Assembly (NCBI GenBank): GCA_039583875.1
Contig: CM077163.1
Location: forward strand, 113,903,213 to 113,967,212
DNA length: 64,000 nt
Direction of reading: 5' to 3'
Origin: Platanthera guangdongensis
Lineage: Eukaryota; Streptophyta; Magnoliopsida; Asparagales; Orchidaceae
The notes beneath the pieces are model-generated. The model saw nothing but the letters and a program-made list of their open reading frames with translations, was not told the origin of the DNA and did not search any database. Both the position numbers and the translations under genes were made by a program. Below are positions 55,866 through 64,000 of this stretch, piece by piece (position 1 is the stretch's first letter; each line of letters starts with the position of its first letter).

Positions 55866-56360
55866 CAAGGGGATCATTATTCCGGTTTTTCCCGGGAATG
55901 GAGCTGGTTTAGGAGGAGCAGCGGAGGTGGTTAGCCTTAATCAGGTTATTCAGAGATCGAAGAGGATCAGTAAGCCACCAGCTCGATATTGCGAAGGGAA
56001 CACGACGAGCTTGGTCTCATATTTCATTGCAATCCCTCAGGTCGAGCGAGTACCTTCTAGCTGTGATGACCCCACTAGAATCAACGAGGTGACGTCTATT
56101 AGAGCTGCAGAGGCTTGGGCCCCTGTGCTCAAGGTTGTTGGTGATACTCCTGTGATGCATGAGTGGAGGTTGAAGTTGAAGAAGAAGGCAAAGGGATACA
56201 TGGCTCCTTTCGGGAGATGCTGGAGGACTTGCTTGTGGTCCATGATCCACGGGGCGAGGACTATGTCTTTGACATCTCTTCGTAGATGCTATCGGAGGGA
56301 CCAGGTGCAAGGTTACGAGAGCTGCTGGCGTTATTCACCACTTCTCACTTCAAGGGGGAG
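55866..56360 (+). pseudogene. Integrase C-terminal linker of C and polypurine tract
   Basis: An open frame (55,927-56,535) includes RSKRISKPPARY, the usual copia linker between integrase and RT. It then loses similarity; the expected RT (YVDD) and RNase H are absent. The purine run CAAGGGGGAG at 56,351-56,360 is the polypurine tract just before the 3' LTR. So an internal deletion has joined the linker almost to the 3' end. Confidence 0.65.
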
Positions 56361-57092
56361 TCTTGAAAATTATGAAGTGAAAGTGGGTGAATGGAATACT
56401 TGGGCAACCTATCCGCGCGGACTATGCAGACAGGGTTGGCTGTCGCTAGGTCGGCATGGCTGGTACGGATGGCTTGTTCTGTGTCGGCCTAGGCGGTCTA
56501 TTCGCGCGGGCTACGCGGACAGCAGTGGCGGTTAGCCAGGCCAGCTTATGCTCTGCAAGCAGCTGGTTTCCAGAATGTAACCATGCGGATAGCAATTCTA
56601 TCCGTGGAGTCCCTCACAAAGTGTACTGAAGAACTGTAGCTCGGCAGATCGGCTTGGCAAAAGCCTTGGTCTTGCTCTGGTGAAGCAGCAAGTGAAAGCC
56701 GCAGAGATTGCCAGTAAGTGCGGACAGGTGCTGGAGGTCACCGAGTTTGGATGACTGGATCCAGCATCCGCCAGTAAGTGTGGGCTGGCCCTTATGGCCA
56801 GTGGTGTGGACTTGGTTGATTCTGAACCAAGTCTATGTTTGGCTCAGTCCGGGGTGATTGCGCAGTGGAGCACAGACAACTTCTCAGTCCGCTGAGCTCG
56901 ATAGAAGAGCTGTGTGCATTGGTTGTGAGTTTGGGAGAAGCGGACTGGAGTTTGCCTCCGCATCTGTGTGAGGGATGGAGCTGGGTCTGTCGAGTCCGAC
57001 AGCTACCTTGCTGGTATGGTAGTGGACTCGGGATATGAGGACTAGAGCAGTCTACGGGATATGCGGACTGGAGCAATCTGCTGGAAATGCAT
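56361..57092 (+). repeat. 3' LTR of C, left part
   Basis: Matches 27,421-28,170. It is interrupted by solo LTR D at 57,092; the last five bases TGCAT are one TSD copy. It is non-coding. Confidence 0.85.
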
Positions 57093-60000
57093 TGTAACAT
57101 CCCATTTCCAAATAGACCCCTAGAAATGGTTTTGTCTATGACTAGGTCATGACAACCCTAGGAAGCTAGAAATGGGCCAAGGGATAGGAGACAAAGTGTG
57201 GAAATCATAATGGTCTGTAGATAGTAGAACTCTGAACAATGGTTTAGGATGACCATGGGGCTACACCTTGACCCCAAGACCCTACCACAACACCCCCTAA
57301 TACCTTGGGAGGCCCATTAGAGCCATAAGGACCCATTGGGGTCAATCAAAGAGACTTAGATGACCAAGGTCAACCCTAACCCAAAATGGGTCAAACTAGC
57401 CTACTTAGGGTCAATTGACCTACTCCTAGCCTAGAGGACCCCACCTATGCCCCCTAACCCTAAAGTGAAGTCAAGGGGTCACTAAGGACACATTGGGGTC
57501 AGCCCTAGAGGCCAAGTTGACCCAAGTCAACTCAAGCCCCTAATCTGGTCAAAGTGCCCTTATTAAGGGTAGGTGACCTCTAAAGTGTAAGGTAACCCTA
57601 CATAACCCCACATAAGCCTTAGGGGATGCCAATGGGTCACCAAGGACCCAATGGGGTCAACCCAGATGATCAAATTGACCCAGGTCAACCCTAACTTAAG
57701 CCAAGTCAAACCTAGCCCAAATGGGCTAACCCAAGCCCAAGCCACTTCTTCCTTAGGCTAACCTCACTTTCATGATCATCATGACTAAGTGGGCTACACA
57801 TAGCCTATGGTGTTGGAGCAAGGTAGACACATCAAAACCCTAACCCTTGTTTTAGGGTAGGAGCACAAATTTGAAGATTCAGCCACTAAACCTTCCCCAA
57901 AAGTTATGAAACCTGGGTAGAGTAGGTTTTAGGCCATCTAGAACCCCTGGTAATTTCTATAGAATTTTATGGATTTTATTCCTGGTATTTCATTTGTTAA
58001 TTACCAAAAGGCCCATAATGATGTTTGATTTTCTTATGGTTATTCTCTGCTTTACATCTAATGAAATTTGGTCAGAATATCTTAAAAGCCTAAGTGAATA
58101 TCCCTGAATTTTATTATAATTTTTACTTGAGTTTATCTAGTACTTCCTTCACAAGTTTTGGAAAGGGGTTTGGTAGAATAAAATTAATTATTGATGATTT
58201 ATCTGTTGAAAAATCACGAGACTTTGGTTTTGATGTTTACAGGCCAAAACGTACTTGTAGTAATTTATTCATAATTTTTAGAGGCTTGTTTACAGAACTT
58301 CCTTCACACGACCTTAATTTTGAGAATTGGGCATTTAGTTAATTCCGGGAATAATTCTTTCAAATAAATTATGAAACTTTACTTGGAGGTTTTATGTGCC
58401 CTTATAATCATCCTGGAATTTAATCTGAATTTTTGGAAGTATTTTTGTTATACATCCCCTTTAAATGATTTATTATGTAATAAATTTGAAATAAAATTTA
58501 AGGGCTTAAACCTTACTGAAAAATTTGGAGATCCTAGATTTTTAGATGATTATTCATTTTGCATTTATAATAAATTTAGTGGGATTTTATCTTGTCTAAA
58601 TCTTGTACTTCATGTTCAACCTTGGAACTTTTGGCTTTTAGAATAAATAAATAAATTATCAGTTAAATTATGAAAATTAGGAAATTATGGATTCAGGCTA
58701 CAAATGCCAATATAGTCCTCCAATAATTATTATATGAGCACTGGATGATCATTTGGTATATTTCCCATTTTACGGGTCATATAGCTTAAGTGGTGTGCAT
58801 TTAGCAAAACTGTAGGAAATCATTTGGGATATGAATTAGAGCACATGTGTTGGGTTTTGTTGGGTTGCTGGAAAGGATAAATAGAGTTAGATGCATCATT
58901 GGAAGATAAAGTGAGTAGGGTGTGTTTTGGCTAGGGTTTAGAGGCGCTCGGGTCCGACGAAAGATCGTCCTCCCCGAGGTGAGGTGGAGTCAAATCACCT
59001 TAGGATTAGCCTATCGTAACATGAGAAAGTAATGGGTAAGGGGATGAACCATTAACAAAAATAAGTACCTTGCGAAAGGGAATGCTGGGCGTAATCCCAA
59101 CATAGTTCCTAGTGCCCCTTGAGAGCCCTTCATAGGGAATACCGGGGGCAGTCCTGGGTTAACGTAAACTGTTTAAACAAGCTGAAAAGAGTAAATTAGT
59201 AATTAGGGTTGCACCTTTCACAAAACCTGATAGCACCGGAAGATAGCTGGGAGTTTCGGCTCGGATGGTTAAAAGACGGACTTTGGGTCCGGGGAGCTTC
59301 GGCTCGATTGTTTGAGACGGACGTTTTGGTCCGTGGAGCTTCAACTCGGTTTTTAATTACGCTAAATTTGCATGTGCATAAAAGAAAGGAAAAATTAAGA
59401 TGGTGGATCTTCGGTATTGGAGGGTCTATGCACCGACGCCAATACGTTGACTCGGTAAGTGTGGTTAGCACTTCACCAACAGAAGTCCGGTGCGCCAGCC
59501 GGCAAGAGTGCGCAGGAGTCCGCTTCGTGCACCAAGCATTGAGGCGTACGATAGGTCTGACCAGTAGTGCTTTACTGGTTTAGAGGTGGGCGAGGCCAAA
59601 CCCACCGCTTCCGTCTGCCACTACGGAGGTATCCTGGGAGGTTACGACTCCATAAAGGGGGATCTAAAGGTCTGTGTGAACAGAGTCGGGTGTGTGTTGC
59701 ACTTGCATGTTCCATCATACCAACTTGCATGTCATAGCATAATCGATTCATTTAATCCCTGACACCAAATGTATAAATGGAATGGGACGCTTATACATTA
59801 GGACCTGCAAAACGACCCCTTGGTCTATAAGCTTGTGTGGGCAAGTTTATAAATTAAGGTCATTTTTGATATATATCTATTTATTGCTATGTGATAACCG
59901 AAACCCCAACGTATAAATTGGTATGGGACTCTTTATACGATGGGAGGCTTGTAGAAGACCCCTTGGCTTATGTGTTCTCACATAAGTGAAGGTTATTTTT

Positions 60001-60571
60001 CATGTTTCATCTTATTGACAACAACTATTATAGAATTGCTAGTGTAGGTCCACTGCCATCTGTTTTTGATTATTCTCCACCGTCAAATCCTCCCCTTTCT
60101 TCCTCTCCGCTCGGTGCCTAGGATCCATGGGGGAAGGGGTGGGGGATGATAGGTCTTAGTCTTTTAGACTAATGGTTTTCGAACCGCATCATTTAGGGGA
60201 TCGTGGAGCCCAGCATGGAGGAGCAGCCCCAGAGACCGGTACGCTTGGAGGTGGGCAGTCTAGCTCCGGAGTTCATACAACCGGGACCGTGAGTCTCGAC
60301 CTTGAGTAGTTTTTCTGCTTTTGCTTCCGCATGAGTGATTTTGTAGTGAGGATATGATGTACCGGGCATAAGCCCATATTTTAGCACTCCGATGCATGTT
60401 TCTGTGGACTGCCAATTTGCATTTACTTTATTGTGCTACTTTTCTGTGATCGAATTGGCCGGCAGAATCGGCGCTTTGTGGTGAGAACCATTCAGGGCGT
60501 GAAGGAGTCACCGCAAAATGGCGGTTCTGTGCCTAAGACCCCGGTTTTGGAAAAAAAAGGGGGGTCTTACA
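57093..60571 (+). repeat. Solo LTR D of the B/E gypsy family
   Basis: Starts TGTAACATCCC at 57,093 and ends GGGGTCTTACA at 60,571, 3,479 bases, flanked by a perfect TSD TGCAT (57,088-57,092 and 60,572-60,576). No internal coding sequence is present, so it is a solo LTR, the usual product of recombination between two LTRs. It is shorter than the ~4.8-kb LTRs of B and E. The slot near 57,350-57,690 holds GTTGACC/GGTCAAC words like E, not the CG palindromes of B. It has no supported gene. Confidence 0.92.
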
Positions 60572-61842
60572 TGCATACTGGAGCAGTCTGCAAAAGGTGC
60601 ATACTAGAGGTGTCTGCTATGTAAGCAGACTTGAGCAATGTCCGCTGAGTCCGGTAGGTGTCTTGGTAATGGCTATGGACTCAGGGTTTGCGGAATGGAG
60701 TTATCTATAGGGATATGCAGACTACAGCTGTCCGCAGTATGTGCAGACTGTAATAGTGTGTCCGCTGAGTCCGGCAGTTTCCTTGGTGGCAAAGCCGTTG
60801 TCTCGGGATGAGCAGACTGAAGCTGTGTGTCCGCTGATTCCGGCATTTGCCTTGAGACGAGGCTGTGGGCTCGGGATAAGCAAGCTAGAGCTGTGTCCGT
60901 AGATTGGCATACAATGTTGCTGCAGAGTCCGGTTGTGGCGGTCCTAACTTGGCCTTTGGCGACAAGGCAGACTGATATTGTGTCTGGACTTGGAGAAGCA
61001 TAGGCGGACTGGATATCTTGCACAGGCAGCGGCGGATGGTGTGTGTATCCGCGGGCTTACGGATACATTTGTTTTTGCTGCGGGATGTGGCGGTAATCCT
61101 ATCCGATAAGGCGGTGATCACACTCATAATCGTTGTAATAAGTAGGACTCATGTCACATCAGGAATAGATAGAACCGAAGTAAGTAAACAGTAACTTGAG
61201 CCAGCAACAGTTGCTGTGGACTGAATTTTGGTGTCCGCGCGGTTTGATATAGTTGATCGGGTTGTGTTGTGCAGGTTGTGCGGATAGCGCTGAAAAACCA
61301 GGAGTTGGCTATGATTGCAGTCAGGGACAGTGCAGACTCTGTGATTAAGCAATAGGTAAAAAACAGCAGGTTACGGACAGCGACGAGACGGTCTTCTCTT
61401 TGGCAACTATGTTCGAGGTTCAATAAGTCGCCTACTTCAGGCGGACTGTTCTATTCGGCATCGCAACTTGTGCGGTCTGGCGGCTAGGCGACCTCGCGGT
61501 TAGGAGGCTTGAAGATCGGCGACTAGAGCTAGCATTGGAATAAGGGGTAGTCCGCACGGTTTGGGTTGAGGTCTGGAAAATTGGCGGACTGGGCAAACTC
61601 CACAGCAGTAGACCGGCGACTTAGTGTTTGAGTTTGCGCGGCTTGTTTGCCTTGTCTTGTATTTGTAGTTCTCTGCTTTCCCTTTGGTGGTTTTGGTGAA
61701 GCATGTCTCGCCATGTATGTCTCGCATTGTAAATAAGATTGATGTTAATCAATAAAGACTTTTGTGCTCCATGTGTTTCTGGTTGTGACTATCTTTGGTT
61801 GAGATAACCCTTGCTAACTCCAAGGTCCGGGAAATTTCAATA
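60572..61842 (+). repeat. 3' LTR of C, right part
   Basis: Begins with the second TGCAT and follows the 5' LTR through the GCAGACT/AGTCTGC array (60,580-60,935). Here the target phrase of B is uninterrupted (60,933-60,950). It ends TTTCAATA at 61,842. AATAAA is at 61,751. It is non-coding. Confidence 0.85.
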
Positions 61843-62637
61843 TTTTATACAATAGGACTTGCAAAACGACCCCTTGGTCTATATGTTTGTATGGGCATTC
61901 TTATAGGTCATGGTTACTTTCTTAGTATAATTTCTCATATTATACTTGTTAACTTGTTATTGTGTATATTTATACTACTGACCAACTTCTATTTGCCTAC
62001 TACCGCTTACTTATACTTGTTGTGATTATATATTCATGATAGACTCGTTCCGCCGTCACCTGCTTACCTTGTTATTCTCCACCTTCATTACCTTCCCTTT
62101 AATCCTCCCCGCTTGGTGCCTAGGAGCCATGTGGGAGGGGTGGGGGATGATAAGACTTAGTATTTTTAGACTAACGGTCGTTGACCAAATCATTTTAGGG
62201 GATCGTAGAGCCGCACCATGAGACGCAACCCTAGACATCAGTACGCATGGAGACGGGGAAGTCTGCACTGGAGTCCAGCCAGCAGGGACCATGAGTCCCG
62301 ATCATTAGTATATGTTATAGATTTGCTTCTGCATTGAGTGACTTGTAGTGAGGATCTTGATGTATCGGGCAGGAGCCTTTTTTAGTACTTTACTTATTCT
62401 TTTCTATGGACTCTCCCTTCGTGGAGATTTATTTATATATATATGATCCTGGTGGACTAGTATTGAGTTATACTTTACTCATGTACTATTTATACTTCTA
62501 CTCTTCTGTGATAGGTATGGCCGGTATGATCAGCATTTTGTAGTGACGACCTTCCCGGGTGTGTTGGTGTCACCGCAAAGCGACGATTCTGGGCATAAGA
62601 CCCAGATGGTTTAAAAGAAAAAAAATGGGGTCTTCCA
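61843..62637 (+). repeat. 3' LTR of gypsy E, right part
   Basis: After copia C, E-type LTR sequence continues with TTTTATACAATAGG, in register with the phrase cut at 27,420. The first five bases, TTTTA, pair with GTTTA at 27,416-27,420 as the TSD of C. The end, GGGGTCTTCCA at 62,637, corresponds to GGGGTCTTACA in B and D. It is non-coding. Confidence 0.85.
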
Positions 62638-64000
62638 CCCTTTCACAAGGTACTTATTGTTATTAGTATATACCAATAGCCAACCCCATTTAAAATTATA
62701 TTTAATCTAACCCTAACATATTTTGTCTTTCTTTCCCTCCGCCGGAAGGATGATGTTTCGTCGATCCCGAGAACCATTTAACACTAGTCAACCTGATACC
62801 TCCACATCATGACTGCTAATGATGAACTCATTTTCACTTCACCAAAATCAGTAAAATATTAATCCCAACTTCCTATTCCCATTCCACATGTTATCACATT
62901 TCCGTAGTTTTACTATATGCAGACCAATCTAAGTTACATGATGTACATGACAGGAGGTTGTCCAAAGTTTCATCCAAAGACCCTAAGATAATTATTAGGG
63001 GTCTATCATGACATATTTATAGTAAATTCAAAAACTTGTAATTTTCCTAATTAATTTGGCATTTATTAAATTTTTCAAATGTTAGTCCATGCGTAATTTT
63101 GAACATGAAGTACTAGATTTTCCTAAGTTATGGCCACCCAAAAATTATGAACAGTAAACGATAGCAAAATATTAGTGAATACAAAATTTTACAGATTTTC
63201 ATAAATATAATAACCGCTAAATAAGATATTCAAGGTAATTCAAATAACTAGAGGTAATGAAGGGAGTACCACAATTCCTAGTACAAAAATTATATTAAAA
63301 TTACCAGAGCTTTATTATGATCATAAAACACTACTGATAGAGTTTCATGCAAATCTAAGGTCAGTAAGCTATATAGAAAAATACCTCAGGTAAATCTATG
63401 AAAGTGCACTTTGTGAAGAAACATTCTTGAAAACTCATCCAAATAACATGTAATAATTTTTTTAAACTTTATTATGCCCAAAAACATTTTCTGGCCAAGT
63501 AACATAATTTGCCAGCAAGATATAATATTTATTATCTATTTACCAAAATAAGATATACTAGTTCACTTTACACATGAAGTACTTAGAGGAAATGCCCAAT
63601 TATTCCAAATAATTTACCAATGCATAAAAATGGAATTTGATTAACGTTTCTAGAGTTTCATATCATTCTAAAATAATTAAACCATAGTCACTTCAATATC
63701 ATCAAAGAGGGCAAGTGAAGGTTATAACTACAAGTATGAGCTACTGTTATCTAAACATCTTATAAGAAATTTCAGAGGTTAATATTACTATAAAATTACT
63801 CCTACCAAAATCTCATGAAGATCCAAAGTCATAGGGCCCCTTAATTATTCCATAAGGTGTGTAGACCTAAATAATTTCCAAGTGATTAAAGTGGGGGGCA
63901 TGTGTGCCAATACCACCAAATTCCTTCCTAGGACATTTCCCCACCCTAAGATCACATGGACTAAGCACGATGTCCATACAAGGATATATCACCATATGTC
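62638..64000 (-). repeat. Inverted LTR fragment K of the B/D/E family
   Basis: The reverse complement follows the E LTR from about 26,660 back to about 25,590, sharing the phrases AACAATAAGT...GTGAAAGGG (at the left edge) and ATAGTAAAA near 62,915. It begins exactly where the E LTR ends, so E probably inserted into this older LTR. It runs off the right edge of the window. It is AT-rich and non-coding. Confidence 0.8.

Larger units (their letters stand above)
27421..61842 (+). mobile_element. Non-autonomous Ty1/copia element C, carrying nested B, A and D
   Basis: The LTRs begin TGTTGAAAATT (27,421; TCTTGAAAATT at 56,361) and end TTTCAACA (44,059; TTTCAATA at 61,842). The flanking five bases are GTTTA (27,416-27,420) and TTTTA (61,843-61,847), a TSD with one difference. 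Taking out B, A and D with one TSD copy each leaves two LTRs of 2.0 kb and an internal region of only ~2.3 kb. That holds gag and an integrase-like ORF but no protease, RT or RNase H. C inserted into the 3' LTR of E and later received three insertions. Confidence 0.88.

Noticed and set aside
58094..58646. Frames of 82 and 91 codons in solo LTR D
   Set aside because: AT-rich LTR body; no conservation in the matching parts of B or E.

Overview
The window is plant nuclear DNA built almost entirely of LTR retrotransposons. I see no host gene, no tRNA or rRNA gene and no CRISPR. The plant origin is inferred from Ty1/copia and Ty3/gypsy pol genes of plant type, primer-binding sites resembling initiator-Met tRNA complements (TGGTATCAGAG), LTRs beginning TGTAACACC or TGTAACATC as in Tekay-like chromoviruses, and a Sirevirus-like element with a third ORF. 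Most reading frames are broken. I named the elements with letters.

Left part (1-23,390). 1-652 is an LTR piece of minus-strand gypsy element F. 653-8,976 is Sirevirus-like copia element J, which lacks its 5' end; it has pol, a palindrome array, an env-like ORF and a 3' LTR, and it sits inside the RT gene of F. 8,977-13,125 is the rest of F: an RT stub, a possible intron, gag, PBS and 5' LTR. 13,126-13,581 is an inverted piece of a J-like LTR (I). 13,582-17,526 is element H, with an LTR and one intact Tat-type gag but no pol. 17,590-18,936 is a possible minus-strand LTR (G). 18,937-21,359 is the chromodomain end and 3' LTR of an F-like element (F'). 21,360-23,390 is the back half of the pol of gypsy element E.

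Right part (23,391-64,000) is a clean nest that target-site duplications (TSDs) let one unpack. The E 3' LTR (23,391-27,420 and 61,843-62,637) is split by copia element C (27,421-61,842, TSD GTTTA/TTTTA). The C 5' LTR is split by full-length gypsy B (28,521-43,154, TSD GGTCC). The C internal region is split by full-length Tekay-like gypsy A (44,637-54,619, TSD GAGAA). The C 3' LTR is split by solo LTR D (57,093-60,571, TSD TGCAT). 62,638-64,000 is an inverted LTR piece (K) of the B/D/E family.

Two patterns stand out. First, LTRs of unrelated families carry arrays of short GC-rich palindromes: GACACGGGCGTGTC in A, its variants in F and B, TCGACGATCGTCGA in B, TTCGTCGA/TCGACGAA in J, GCAGACT/AGTCTGC in C. 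In the B/D/E family the same LTR slot holds different palindromes in different copies. Second, a short AT-rich stretch bounded by GT and AG lies at the gag-protease junction of A and B, and less cleanly F. Removing it restores the reading phase in A, which suggests a conserved spliceable intron. Both are readings by eye and need alignment and RNA data.
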